Assembly: GCF_007859295.1 (NCBI RefSeq)
Contig: NZ_VOHB01000002.1
Span: forward strand, 620,001 to 684,000
Reading direction: 5' to 3'
DNA length: 64,000 nucleotides
DNA from: Planococcus sp. CPCC 101016
GTDB taxonomy: Bacteria; Bacillota; Bacilli; Bacillales_A; Planococcaceae
Made by a program: the position numbers and the translations under genes. Numbering within the stretch: the first letter of the stretch is position 1; each line of letters starts with the position of its first letter. Shown here piece after piece: positions 1-8,876 of the stretch. Under the pieces are notes generated by a model. It made no database searches. It worked only from the letters and a program-made list of their open reading frames with translations, and was not told the origin of the DNA.

Positions 1-622
1 CATCTTCATGATGATTTCCCGCATGAGCGCTGACTCCCTTTACTTTGAGAGTATACCGGCCAACTCCTTTTCTTTCGGTCTTTAGAGCATTGGAACCGAA
101 TACAGGTGGTTCCATTACCAAGACAGCATCACAGGTCGCAGCCTTTTGTTCAATGACGGCCCGGGAAGTTTTGCTGCCAATTTCTTCATCAGCAGTAAAC
201 AGAAAGACGGGTATAAAAGGCAGTTCATCAAGTTGGGATTGAAGTGAGCGAACTGCCCATACAGAAGACAGCAAGCCGGCTTTCATATCAAAAACTCCGG
301 GGCCGTAAATGTCATCTCCTTTTTCTACTAAGGGAATGGCGTCAACGTCCCAAACTGTATCAAAATGGGATAAAAACAAGATTCGGGGTTTTGAACCGCT
401 ATCTTCTAACTCAAAAGAGAAATGATTGCCGGTTTCTTGTTGTTCAAAAACTTCATAATTCCAACTTCCTGTTAATCTTTTTTGGAAAATTTCCTTTAAT
501 AAATTCCCGCACTGATCCACGAGTGATTTGTTATGGCTTGGTGATTGGGCACGGATCAATGTTAGTAAATCATCTTTTATTGTTTCAGTGTGAGATGATA
601 AATAGCTTTTGTAAGGGTTCAT
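1..622 (-). CDS. M20 family metallopeptidase, carboxypeptidase G2-like (5' part only)
   Basis: Partial gene running off the left edge; about 207 N-terminal residues are visible. It should be a cytoplasmic zinc exopeptidase releasing an amino acid, perhaps glutamate, from peptides or N-acyl amino acids. Visible M20 metal-site motifs are SHFDT (His86, Asp88), GPGVFDMKAG with Asp112, and ADEEIGS with the Glu146-Glu147 pair. The ATG at 622 is preceded by GAGGAGCAGAAGGAA. It diverges from the peptidase/peptide-transport operon starting at 789, which suggests one peptide-use locus. The substrate cannot be read from the sequence. Confidence 0.85.
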   Translation of the reverse strand, partial: MNPYKSYLSSHTETIKDDLLTLIRAQSPSHNKSLVDQCGNLLKEIFQKRLTGSWNYEVFEQQETGNHFSFELEDSGSKPRILFLSHFDTVWDVDAIPLVEKGDDIYGPGVFDMKAGLLSSVWAVRSLQSQLDELPFIPVFLFTADEEIGSKTSRAVIEQKAATCDAVLVMEPPVFGSNALKTERKGVGRYTLKVKGVSAHAGNHHED

Positions 623-650
623 TTCCTTCTGCTCCTCTAATTTAATGATA

Positions 651-679
651 ATTATACATAAACACAAATAAATTAATAA
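651..679 (-). promoter_or_regulatory. Putative sigma-A promoter of the divergent M20 gene
   Basis: On the minus strand a perfect TATAAT (656-651) lies 17 nt after a weak TTATTA (679-674). It points at the gene starting at 622. Confidence 0.45.
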
Positions 680-711
680 ATCAACCAATTTAGAAAAAAC
701 TGAAAATTACA

Positions 712-741
712 TTGACAGTAGTTATTAAAAGAAGGTAAAGT
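712..741 (+). promoter_or_regulatory. Putative sigma-A promoter of the peptide operon
   Basis: A consensus -35 TTGACA (712-717) is followed after 18 nt by TAAAGT (736-741). It stands 48 nt upstream of the start codon at 789 and just before the palindrome at 752-770. Confidence 0.6.
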
Positions 742-751
742 TAATAAAAAA

Positions 752-770
752 TTAAGGAAATTATCCTTAA
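752..770 (+). promoter_or_regulatory. Palindromic operator candidate (7-5-7) in the peptide operon leader
   Basis: TTAAGGA, five bases, then TCCTTAA form a perfect inverted repeat. It begins about 10 bp after the -10 element at 736-741, a position that would block transcription initiation. The obvious candidate ligand is the regulator at 8877-10199; this is inference. Confidence 0.5.
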
Positions 771-788
771 ATAAAAGGGAGGGATTTT

Positions 789-2165
789 TTGAACACAAAA
801 ATTGATGAGTTCATTGAAGAAAATCGTGAGTTGTACATTAAATGGCTTACTGAATTTTGCCGAATCCCAAGTGTGGCAGCCCAAAACAGAGGGATGGAAG
901 ATGCTGTTTCCTATTTGGATGATTTATTTGAAGAAGCTTTTTCTATAACTCCGGAGAAATTGCCTACAAAAGGTTTCCCAGTAGTATACGCCGAGCTGGA
1001 AGGAAAATCAGATAAGATTCTAAGTTTCTATAATCATTATGATGTCCAACCGGAAGACCCGATCGAGCTATGGAAAAGCCCTGCCTTTGAACCGGACATC
1101 CGGGATGGAAAAATCTTTGCCCGAGGAGTGGCAGACAACAAAGGAAATCTGATTGCCAGAATAGCAGCCATCCATGCAATCAAACAAGTCGGCTTGGAAT
1201 TGCCGGTTGATGTTAAATTCATCTTTGAAGGAGAGGAGGAAATCGGAAGCTTGAATTTACCGGCCTTTGCAAAAGAATATGCCGAAAAAATTCATGCGGA
1301 CGGATGTGTCTGGGAGTTTGGTTACCGGGATGCTGACGGTGCATTGCAAGTCTCACTTGGAGTCAAAGGTATGCTGTATGTCGAATTATCTGTAGAAGCA
1401 GCGAATACAGACTTGCATTCGGCCCAGGCGGCAATCATAGAAAGTCCGGTTTGGAAACTGGTTTGGGCATTGAATACACTGAAGGATCAGAAGGAGAGAA
1501 TAACCATTCCGGGATTTTACGATGACGTCGAATCGATCACTCAGCTAGATGAAGAAATGTTGGCCCATTATCGGCTGGATGAAGCAGAAACCTTAAATAA
1601 GTTGGGGATTGAAGGCTTTCTACTAAATCTTGAAGGGATGGCATTAAAAAGAAAGCATCTTTTTGAACCAACATGTAACATTTGCGGAATTTTTTCCGGC
1701 TACATAGGAGAAGGAACAAAGACAGTATTGCCTTCTTCAGCTACAGCAAAATTGGATTTTCGTTTGGTGCCCGGACAAGATCCTGAAAAAATATTGCTGC
1801 AATTACGGCAGCACTTAAATAACCAAGGCTTTGAAGATATTACCATTAAAGTTACCAGTTCAGAGCGGGCTGCCCGAACAATTCCGGATCGAGAAATTGT
1901 TAAAGCAATGATAGAAGTAGCCAATCAATATTCGGATAAAAAGCCGAATATTGTTCCCAATACTCCAGGGACCGGTCCAATGTACGAGCTATGCCAGGCT
2001 CTCGGAATCCCATCTGCATCATTTGGCGTAGGAAACTTCGAATCGAATAATCATGCTCCGAATGAGAACATTTATGTTGATGATTATATTGAGGGGATTA
2101 AGATGGCGGCAGCGCTGGTTTTTGAGTTCAGCCGGCAATACGATAAACAGGGGAGTGTGGGTTAA
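789..2165 (+). CDS. M20 family dipeptidase (CNDP-like)
   Basis: A 458-residue cytoplasmic di-zinc peptidase resembling the CNDP/nonspecific dipeptidase branch of M20. Motifs are FYNHYDVQP (His83, Asp85), ARGVADNKGN (Asp116), FEGEEEIGS (Glu149-151) and a late GTGPMYELC segment. The start is TTG at 789, read from AAAAGGGAGGGA about 5-8 nt upstream. It is the first gene of a tight operon and its stop overlaps the next start (TAATG). Next to an ABC peptide importer, it most likely cleaves imported di- or tripeptides. Exact specificity is unknown. Confidence 0.88.
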   Translation: MNTKIDEFIEENRELYIKWLTEFCRIPSVAAQNRGMEDAVSYLDDLFEEAFSITPEKLPTKGFPVVYAELEGKSDKILSFYNHYDVQPEDPIELWKSPAFEPDIRDGKIFARGVADNKGNLIARIAAIHAIKQVGLELPVDVKFIFEGEEEIGSLNLPAFAKEYAEKIHADGCVWEFGYRDADGALQVSLGVKGMLYVELSVEAANTDLHSAQAAIIESPVWKLVWALNTLKDQKERITIPGFYDDVESITQLDEEMLAHYRLDEAETLNKLGIEGFLLNLEGMALKRKHLFEPTCNICGIFSGYIGEGTKTVLPSSATAKLDFRLVPGQDPEKILLQLRQHLNNQGFEDITIKVTSSERAARTIPDREIVKAMIEVANQYSDKKPNIVPNTPGTGPMYELCQALGIPSASFGVGNFESNNHAPNENIYVDDYIEGIKMAAALVFEFSRQYDKQGSVG

Positions 2166-3406
2166 TGACAGTAAAGACAGACGGAATCAAGGAATTCAAA
2201 ACTTTAAAATCATCACATCCCGACTGGCATGATTCCATAGAAGCTGTTTTTGACAAAGTGGTCGCTATTCGGCGCGATCTTCATAAGCATCCTGAACTGG
2301 CTTTCGAAGAAATCAGGACCGCTGGTATTGTGGCTGGATTATTAAAGGAATGGGGTTATGAAGTCAGGGAAGCTGTCGGCAAAACAGGCGTGATCGGCCT
2401 ACTGCATGGAGCAGCTCCTGGGCCCGTTATCGGTTTGAGAGCCGATATGGATGCTCTTCCTATGAACGATAAAATAGATCAGCCATACCGAAGTGAGAAT
2501 GATGGTCTCGCCCATACATGTGGACATGACGCACACACTTCCATCCTATTAGGAGTAGCGAAGCTATTCGCTGAAAGAGGCTTAGAGTCGGGAACTTTGA
2601 AATTAATTTTTCAACCGGCTGAAGAAATTGGACAAGGCGCAGATGCGATGATCAAGGACGGCGCATTGGAAAATCCTAAAGTCGATGCAATGGCAGGGCT
2701 TCACGTCCATCCTACATTGAAGACCGGCGAATTTTCAATTACTGAAGCAAAATACAGCTGTGCAGCTGTGGACATCTTCGAACTCGTCATAACGGGGGCT
2801 GGGGGTCACGCAGCCCATCCACATCAAACTGTCGATCCAATTCTGATTGCAGCTCAGGTCCTTGTCGCCTTACAGCAAATTGTAAGCCGTCAAACCGATC
2901 CTCTGGATTCGGTGGTTCTCAGTTTCGGACAAATCGAAGGTGGAACTAAAGCGACAATTATTCCGGATTCCGTGTTGCTGAAGGGCACTGTACGTACATT
3001 AAAACCAGAGACAAGGGCTCAAATGCCGGAAAAAATAGAATCGATTGCCACGGGAATAGCGAGAAGTTTTAAAGGGGATGCTGTCCTTACTTACCATCAT
3101 GTCACACCATCAATTAAAATTGATGAAGAAATGCGAGGACTGTTGACTGAAACAGTAAGTGAGTTGTTCGGAGCTCAAGCGCTGCATATCGCCAGCCCTT
3201 CCATGGGAGGCGAGGATTTTTCTTACTTTTCCCAAGAGGTGCCTTCCGTCTTTTTCCGTTTAGGGACAAAAAATGGTGAACAGACTGCTTTTCCAAATCA
3301 TAACAGTCGTTTTGATGTAGATGAACAATCGTTTTTGTACGGTATTTCGGTTTTAAGTTTACTGACACATAAATTCTTACAAACCACAAAGGGGGAAAAA
3401 GAATGA
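2165..3406 (+). CDS. M20D amidohydrolase (N-acyl-amino acid or aminoacylase type)
   Basis: A 413-residue member of the M20D family (hippurate/IAA-amino acid hydrolase-like; AmaA/YxeP type). Characteristic motifs are RRDLHKHPELAFEE (residues 36-49), RADMDALPM (92-100), HTCGHDAHTSIL with metal ligands Cys119, His121 and the HDAH motif, and FQPAEEIGQGADAMI with Glu153-154. These enzymes release amino acids from N-acyl or amide-linked precursors in the cytoplasm. ATG at 2165 overlaps the preceding stop by one base and the gene end overlaps the next start by four, so translation is coupled to both neighbours. The natural substrate is unknown. Confidence 0.88.
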   Translation: MTVKTDGIKEFKTLKSSHPDWHDSIEAVFDKVVAIRRDLHKHPELAFEEIRTAGIVAGLLKEWGYEVREAVGKTGVIGLLHGAAPGPVIGLRADMDALPMNDKIDQPYRSENDGLAHTCGHDAHTSILLGVAKLFAERGLESGTLKLIFQPAEEIGQGADAMIKDGALENPKVDAMAGLHVHPTLKTGEFSITEAKYSCAAVDIFELVITGAGGHAAHPHQTVDPILIAAQVLVALQQIVSRQTDPLDSVVLSFGQIEGGTKATIIPDSVLLKGTVRTLKPETRAQMPEKIESIATGIARSFKGDAVLTYHHVTPSIKIDEEMRGLLTETVSELFGAQALHIASPSMGGEDFSYFSQEVPSVFFRLGTKNGEQTAFPNHNSRFDVDEQSFLYGISVLSLLTHKFLQTTKGEKE

Positions 3407-4950
3407 AGAAACAGCTCTGGTTATTGCTTTTAGTATTGACGCTGATTATTGCAGGGTGTTCAGGTGGAGAAACAAGCAACACAGAAGGTGAAGAACCGGT
3501 GGAAACAAGCGACAGCAAAACCTTGGTCATCGCAAATGGTACTGATATTGTGACGTTTGATATTCATGACCACAATACAACCTCTACGGAAGCTGTCCAT
3601 GTCAATATGTTCAATTACCTGGTGACAAATCAGGGAGAAGATGGCTTCCAAGCTGACTTGGCTGAAAGCTGGGAAAATGTTGACGATACGACGTGGAATT
3701 TCAAGTTAAGAGAAGGAGTGACTTTCCACAACGGAGAAGAGCTGACTGCTGATGATGTGAAATATACGTTAGAACGAGTAGCTAAAGACGACACGTTACT
3801 GGAGCACGGCAATTATAATCAGATTGAAGCTGTGAATGTGATCAGTGATTACGAATTTGAAATCGTCACGAAAAACCCGGAACCGGCTCTGTTAAATCGC
3901 TTGTCCCGATTGGGTTCAGGCATTCTGCCACAGGAGTATATTGAAACTGAAGGCTGGGAAGTGTTTTTAGAAAATCCGGTCGGAACAGGTCCTTATAAAT
4001 TCATGGAATGGCAAAGAGATGACCGTTTGACACTAGAAGCAAATACCGAATACTTTGGTGATGCACCGAAATGGGAAGAGCTTGTTTTCCGAAGCATTCC
4101 TGAAGATTCGACCCGTGTTTCTGAATTGCTGACAGGTGGAGTGGATGTTGCTGTGAATATTCCGCCGACAGACGTAGACCGCATCAATGAAACTGAAGGA
4201 GTCACGACTGTCCAATCGCCAACGCAACGTGTCATGATGCTAGTATTGCGGACAGATGAAGACAGTGTTACAGGAGATCCGTTAGTACGTGAAGCGATAG
4301 ACCTTGCAATTGACAAACAAGCCATTGTCGATTCGTTGCTGGAAGGTGCAGGTACGGTTACACGCACGCGCGTTACTCCAGGAAACGTTGGGGCTAATGA
4401 AGATCTTTATGGACAAACACTATATGATCCAGAAAGAGCCAAAGAACTGCTTGCTGAAGCCGGCTATCCGGATGGTTTTGAATTGACATTGACAGGACCG
4501 AATGGCAGATATTTAAAGGATAGAGAGACGGTGGAGTTGATTGCCGCCATGCTGTCCGAAGTCGGGATTACAGTCAATCAGGAATTGATTGAATGGAGTG
4601 CCTTTAACCAGCGATATCAAGACCGTGATTTTGCCGAAATGTTCTATATCGGCTACGGCAACTCGATGTTCGATGCTTCGCTGGCATTGGACCGGCTGAC
4701 AATTGAAAATGCCGAAGGTGAGACGGATTATGACAATCAAGAAGTAAATGATCTATTGCTGGCAGCGGAACAGAACATGGATCCCGAAGAGCGTGCACAA
4801 CAATATCAAGAAGCTCAGGAAATAATTGCTGAAGATCGTCCTCAAATTTACATGTTCCAATTGGATGCAATTACAGGAATTAATGAGCGACTTGATTTTG
4901 AACCGCTTTTGAATGAAATGTTCTATGCTGACTCAATTACACTGAAGTAA
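3403..4950 (+). CDS. Peptide/glutathione-type ABC transporter substrate-binding lipoprotein (SBP family 5)
   Basis: 515-residue secreted lipoprotein. It has a lipoprotein signal peptide with lipobox IIAGC (Cys19) followed by a Ser/Gly/Glu-rich linker. The body has the SBP_bac_5 layout: an early LAESWENVDDTTWNFKLREG block, FHNGEELTADDVKYTLER, then GTGPYKFMEW. It captures peptides outside the membrane for the permeases encoded just downstream. ATGA overlap with the M20D gene shows cotranscription. A strong hairpin follows its stop codon (4949-4975), so it may be made in excess over the membrane parts. The ligand could be di/oligopeptides or acylated amino acids. Confidence 0.9.
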   Translation: MKKQLWLLLLVLTLIIAGCSGGETSNTEGEEPVETSDSKTLVIANGTDIVTFDIHDHNTTSTEAVHVNMFNYLVTNQGEDGFQADLAESWENVDDTTWNFKLREGVTFHNGEELTADDVKYTLERVAKDDTLLEHGNYNQIEAVNVISDYEFEIVTKNPEPALLNRLSRLGSGILPQEYIETEGWEVFLENPVGTGPYKFMEWQRDDRLTLEANTEYFGDAPKWEELVFRSIPEDSTRVSELLTGGVDVAVNIPPTDVDRINETEGVTTVQSPTQRVMMLVLRTDEDSVTGDPLVREAIDLAIDKQAIVDSLLEGAGTVTRTRVTPGNVGANEDLYGQTLYDPERAKELLAEAGYPDGFELTLTGPNGRYLKDRETVELIAAMLSEVGITVNQELIEWSAFNQRYQDRDFAEMFYIGYGNSMFDASLALDRLTIENAEGETDYDNQEVNDLLLAAEQNMDPEERAQQYQEAQEIIAEDRPQIYMFQLDAITGINERLDFEPLLNEMFYADSITLK

Positions 4951-4975
4951 AAAAGGGGGGATTCCTCCCTTTTTT
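4949..4975 (+). terminator. Intra-operon terminator-like hairpin after the SBP gene
   Basis: A 12-bp stem (AAAAAAGGGGGG pairing with CCTCCCTTTTTT, one G-T pair) and a 3-nt loop end in six T. It sits between the binding-protein gene and the first permease, where a leaky terminator or 3' mRNA stabiliser would set the SBP-to-permease ratio. Confidence 0.7.
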
Positions 4976-4994
4976 CGATAGGAGGAGGAAATCG

Positions 4995-5909
4995 ATGAAA
5001 TATTTATTCCAAAGCATGGTAAAAACAATTCCTGTACTACTCCTCATAACTTTAATTGTCTTTTTGCTTATCCGTGTGACTGGGGATCCCGTTTCCTTAA
5101 TGCTCCCAGAAACTGCTACAGAAGAAGAGCGCGATTCTTTAAGAGAATCAATGGGGTTAAATGAACCTTTGCCAATTCAATATTTCACTTACCTCGGAGA
5201 ATTGGTGACCGGTGACTTCGGAGATTCATTCCGCTACAACACAGACGCACTTAGCCTGGTATTGGAAAGGCTGCCGGCGACCTTTGAATTGGCTATTGCC
5301 TCCATGATTGTGGCCATTATAATTTCCGTGCCGCTGGGTATTTTATCGGCAGTTAAGCGAAACAGTTTTTTCGATTTATTTATTACAGGAGGAGCAGTAT
5401 TAGGGAAAGCGATGCCCAATTTTTGGCTTGGGATTATGCTGATCCTCTTTTTATCTGTTACATTTCAAATTTTCCCTGTTTCCGGGAGAGGAACACTCGG
5501 GCATCTGGTATTGCCGGCGATTACACTCGGAACAGGCATAGCAGCAGAAATGACAAGGCTGATAAGATCCAGTATGTTGGAGATTTTAGAGCAGGATTTT
5601 ATTCGGACTGCCCGCAGTAAAGGCTTGGGAGAATCAATTATCGTAAACAAGCATGCATTCCGTAATGCGCTGATTCCTGTAGTGACCATCATGGCATTGC
5701 AGACTGCTACATTGGTAGGTGGAACGCTAATTACGGAAACGGTCTTTGCGTGGCCGGGACTCGGGCAATTGCTTGTACAGTCAGTAAATTTGCGGGATAT
5801 GGCGGTTGTACAAGCTGCTACTTTCATCATTGCGATCTTTGTTATTCTCAGCAATCTGCTGGCAGATTTAATCTACCGGTTCTTGGATCCGCGCATTAAA
5901 TATGAATAA
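4995..5909 (+). CDS. Dpp/Opp-type ABC permease, DppB-like
   Basis: 304-residue inner-membrane subunit with about six hydrophobic segments. It has the N-terminal DppB signature (MKYLFQSMVKTIPVLLLITL) and the cytoplasmic EAA-type loop around EILEQDFIRTARSKGLGES, which docks to the ATPase. The ending YRFLDPRIKYE is typical of DppB. It forms the import channel with the DppC-like protein that starts 15 nt later. GGAGGAGG precedes the ATG. There is no other permease pair nearby, so it belongs to the SBP at 3403. Confidence 0.9.
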   Translation: MKYLFQSMVKTIPVLLLITLIVFLLIRVTGDPVSLMLPETATEEERDSLRESMGLNEPLPIQYFTYLGELVTGDFGDSFRYNTDALSLVLERLPATFELAIASMIVAIIISVPLGILSAVKRNSFFDLFITGGAVLGKAMPNFWLGIMLILFLSVTFQIFPVSGRGTLGHLVLPAITLGTGIAAEMTRLIRSSMLEILEQDFIRTARSKGLGESIIVNKHAFRNALIPVVTIMALQTATLVGGTLITETVFAWPGLGQLLVQSVNLRDMAVVQAATFIIAIFVILSNLLADLIYRFLDPRIKYE

Positions 5910-5923
5910 AGGAGGGGCTCGAA

Positions 5924-6829
5924 TTGACGCAAGCATCAGAAACAACGATAAACCAACAAAAAGGTGCAACTCAATCCTCCTTTAGGAAGCTGGCTAAACG
6001 TTTATTAAGAAGCAAAACGGGGATGACCGGGTTGGTCATTGTAGTGGCAGTTACATTGATGGCTATATTTGCTCCTCTACTTGCGCAGCATGATCCTGCT
6101 CAAACCAATGTGGTGAATCGTTTATTGCCGCCTTCATGGAGCGAAGGTGGATCCCCCGAATTTATTCTAGGGACAGACAATCTGGGTCGTGATATCTTGA
6201 GCCGCATTATTTATGGTTCGCGTATTTCCTTGTTTATTGGTATTACGGCAGTTTTGCTGGCGGGGGCCATCGGAATGGCACTCGGCTTAATCGCAGGTTA
6301 TTACGGAAAAGTGTGGGATTTCGTAATTATGAGAACCGTAGACGCCCTGCTGGCTATTCCGAATATCCTTTTCATGTTGATTATTTTGGCGGTTCTTGGA
6401 CCGAGCCTTACAACATTAATTTTGGTGCTTGGCGGAACGACTTGGGTGGTTTATGCGAGGATGGTGCGAAGTGAAACGCTGAGCATCAAAGAGCGTGATT
6501 ATGTCAGATCGGCTAAAGCTATAGGGGCGAAAGATTTTCGTATTATCGTCAAGTATATTTTACCGAATGTCCTCTCCTCTTTTATTGTTATTGCAACGCT
6601 GAACGTTGCTACTACCATTATCCTGGAAGCCAGTTTGAGTTTTCTTGGGCTCGGAATCCAGCCACCCGATGTTTCCTGGGGCCTTATGTTAAGTGATGGG
6701 AGAGAATATATCGCTACTAGCTGGTGGGTCGCAACATTTCCCGGCATTGCAATCACTGTAACGGTGCTGGGTGTTATATTCCTGGGAGACTGGCTGCGTG
6801 ATGTGCTGGATCCGAAAATTAAAGAATAA
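5924..6829 (+). CDS. Dpp/Opp-type ABC permease, DppC-like
   Basis: 301 residues. It has a cytoplasmic N-terminal tail, a first membrane segment near residues 35-50, then the DppC block FILGTDNLGRDILSRIIYGSRISLFIG and an EAA loop (SIKERDYVRSAKAIGAKD). The end DWLRDVLDPKIKE is a typical DppC terminus. The start is TTG at 5924 behind GGAGGGG. It pairs with the upstream DppB-like protein to form the peptide channel. Confidence 0.9.
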   Translation: MTQASETTINQQKGATQSSFRKLAKRLLRSKTGMTGLVIVVAVTLMAIFAPLLAQHDPAQTNVVNRLLPPSWSEGGSPEFILGTDNLGRDILSRIIYGSRISLFIGITAVLLAGAIGMALGLIAGYYGKVWDFVIMRTVDALLAIPNILFMLIILAVLGPSLTTLILVLGGTTWVVYARMVRSETLSIKERDYVRSAKAIGAKDFRIIVKYILPNVLSSFIVIATLNVATTIILEASLSFLGLGIQPPDVSWGLMLSDGREYIATSWWVATFPGIAITVTVLGVIFLGDWLRDVLDPKIKE

Positions 6830-6847
6830 GTGGAGGTGAATAGGATC

Positions 6848-7816
6848 ATGAGCAATGAATTGTTAAAGGTGGACGACTTAAAAGTTCGTTTTAAAACTGA
6901 CGATGGGTATGTTTCAACAGTTAACGGCGTAAGCTTTACAGTGGAGCAAGGTGAGACCCTGGCGATAGTAGGAGAGTCGGGAAGTGGTAAAAGTGTCACT
7001 TCCCTTGCCCTAATGGGTATTTTGCCGGTCAATGGAGAGATTTATGAAGGCAACATTACTTTTGAGGATAAAGACTTGCGAAGCTTGAGCAAAAAAGAGT
7101 ATCGCAAAATGCGCGGTGATGAAATCGCTATGATTTTTCAAGAACCGATGACCGCGTTAAATCCGGTTTTTACGATCGGCTATCAGTTGCGGGAAACATT
7201 GATTTTGCATAATAAGATGACCAAAGAACAAGCGCATAACAAAGGCATCGAAATGCTGGAGACGGTCGGAATACCGGATGCCGGAAGAGTGATGGGGAGA
7301 TTTCCACATCAACTGTCCGGCGGTATGCGCCAGCGGGTCATGATTGCGATGGCTTTATCCTGTAATCCGAAACTATTGATTGCAGATGAGCCGACAACAG
7401 CATTGGATGTGACTATTCAAGCTCAAATTTTAACTTTATTAAGGAATTTAAAGAAAAACTTGAATACAAGCATTATTATCATTACCCACGATTTAGGGGT
7501 GGTAGCAGAATTGGCTGACCGCGTGGTTGTCATGTATGCAGGGGAAGTGGTGGAAACAGCTCCTATCCAAGAGTTATTTGATAATCCCCGCCATCCTTAT
7601 ACAAGGGGATTGATTTCTTCCATTCCTAAAATTCATGATGTGGTGGATGAGTTATATTCCATCGAAGGAACTGTTCCCAATCCTTCCAATATGCCCGAAG
7701 GTTGTAAATTTCATCCGCGCTGTCCTTTAGGAGATATTGAATGCACAAAAGTTCATCCTGATTTAGAGTACATCTCAGAAAAACATGCAAAACGCTGCAT
7801 AAAAGTTAAAGGCTAG
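6848..7816 (+). CDS. Peptide ABC transporter ATP-binding protein, DppD-like
   Basis: 322-residue ABC ATPase powering the importer from the cytoplasmic side. Walker A is GESGSGKS (residues 42-49). The signature is [15 protein letters not shown], Walker [13 protein letters not shown], and the H-loop is [15 protein letters not shown]-terminal oligopeptide-transporter tail follows with [14 protein letters not shown], the cysteine cluster seen in DppD/OppD. An in-frame GTG at 6830 is possible, but ATG 6848 sits 9 nt after GGAGGTG and fits the family N-terminus better. Confidence 0.9.
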   Translation: MSNELLKVDDLKVRFKTDDGYVSTVNGVSFTVEQGETLAIVGESGSGKSVTSLALMGILPVNGEIYEGNITFEDKDLRSLSKKEYRKMRGDEIAMIFQEPMTALNPVFTIGYQLRETLILHNKMTKEQAHNKGIEMLETVGIPDAGRVMGRFPHQLSGGMRQRVMIAMALSCNPKLLIADEPTTALDVTIQAQILTLLRNLKKNLNTSIIIITHDLGVVAELADRVVVMYAGEVVETAPIQELFDNPRHPYTRGLISSIPKIHDVVDELYSIEGTVPNPSNMPEGCKFHPRCPLGDIECTKVHPDLEYISEKHAKRCIKVKG

Positions 7817-7827
7817 GAGGTGGCTGT

Positions 7828-8859
7828 ATGCAATCGACAGAGGAAAAAGTAATTATGGAAGTGATCGGCTTAAAAAAACATTTTGATCTAACTAAAGGTT
7901 TTATCAAAAAGACCCACTCTAAAATAAAAGCTGTAGATGGCTTGAACTTCCAAGTATTCAAAGGTGAAACGCTTGGCATAGTAGGGGAGTCGGGATGCGG
8001 CAAGTCCACCACCGGCCAATTGATGCTGGGGCTGTTGGATGCAACTGAAGGGCATATCTATTTTCAAAATGAAGATATTTCAGCGATGTCTCAAGAAGAG
8101 CTACGGAAAGCCAGAAGAGACCTTCAGGTGATTTTCCAAGATCCCTATTCATCTTTAAATCCGCGTATGACTGTAGAGCAAATTATTGGAGAACCACTCG
8201 TCGTACATGGTTTGGCATCTGGTAAAGAGTTAAAAGAACAAGTCCGCGAGCTTATGAAACTTGTCGGCTTAAGAGAGCATCAAATGAAATTATACCCCCA
8301 CGAATTCAGCGGCGGCCAGCGCCAGCGTATCGGTATTGCACGCGCATTGGCTTTAAAGCCGAAAGTCATTGTTTGTGACGAAGCAGTATCTGCATTGGAT
8401 GTATCCATCCAAGCTCAGATTTTAAATTTATTAAAAAAACTACAGAAAGAAATGGATTTGACTTATATATTCATTGCCCACGGGTTGCCGGCTGTTCGTC
8501 ACATAAGTGACCGCATTGGAGTGATGTACTTAGGAAAGATGGTGGAAATGGCTGACAGAGATGAATTGTTTACACATCCATTGCATCCTTATACGTATGC
8601 CTTACTGGATTCAGTGCCGATACCAGATCCGAAGCTAAGGAAAGAACATCAATTGATAAAAGGAGAAATTCCAAGTCCTATCAATCCTCCTTCAGGCTGT
8701 CCTTTCCACCCAAGATGCCCTTTTGCCACTGAAAAGTGTAAAATAGAGGTTCCGGAATATCGGGAAATCTTGCCAAATCATTTTGTCGCATGCCACTATC
8801 CTCTTTTACAGGAAGATACGAATGTGTTGCCCGATTCAGGTAGTTCCCAAGTAAATTGA
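7828..8859 (+). CDS. Peptide ABC transporter ATP-binding protein, DppF-like
   Basis: 343-residue second ATPase of the importer. Walker A is GESGCGKST, signature FSGGQRQRIGIARAL, Walker B VIVCDEAVSALD, and the tail has CPFHPRCPFATEKC, which fits DppF/OppF. The H-loop region reads FIAHGLPAVRHISDR. The switch His is kept, but the Asp that nearly always follows it (HDL) is Gly here. AGGAGGTGG precedes the ATG, 11 nt after the dppD-like stop. The odd H-loop residue may only tune hydrolysis; the rest of the ATPase is intact. Confidence 0.9.
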   Translation: MQSTEEKVIMEVIGLKKHFDLTKGFIKKTHSKIKAVDGLNFQVFKGETLGIVGESGCGKSTTGQLMLGLLDATEGHIYFQNEDISAMSQEELRKARRDLQVIFQDPYSSLNPRMTVEQIIGEPLVVHGLASGKELKEQVRELMKLVGLREHQMKLYPHEFSGGQRQRIGIARALALKPKVIVCDEAVSALDVSIQAQILNLLKKLQKEMDLTYIFIAHGLPAVRHISDRIGVMYLGKMVEMADRDELFTHPLHPYTYALLDSVPIPDPKLRKEHQLIKGEIPSPINPPSGCPFHPRCPFATEKCKIEVPEYREILPNHFVACHYPLLQEDTNVLPDSGSSQVN

Positions 8860-8876
8860 AAAGGGTGTAGTAAAGA

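Noticed and set aside
244..645. Plus-strand ORF of 133 codons at the left edge
   Set aside because: It is antisense to the M20 peptidase gene (1-622, minus), whose conserved motifs are unmistakable.
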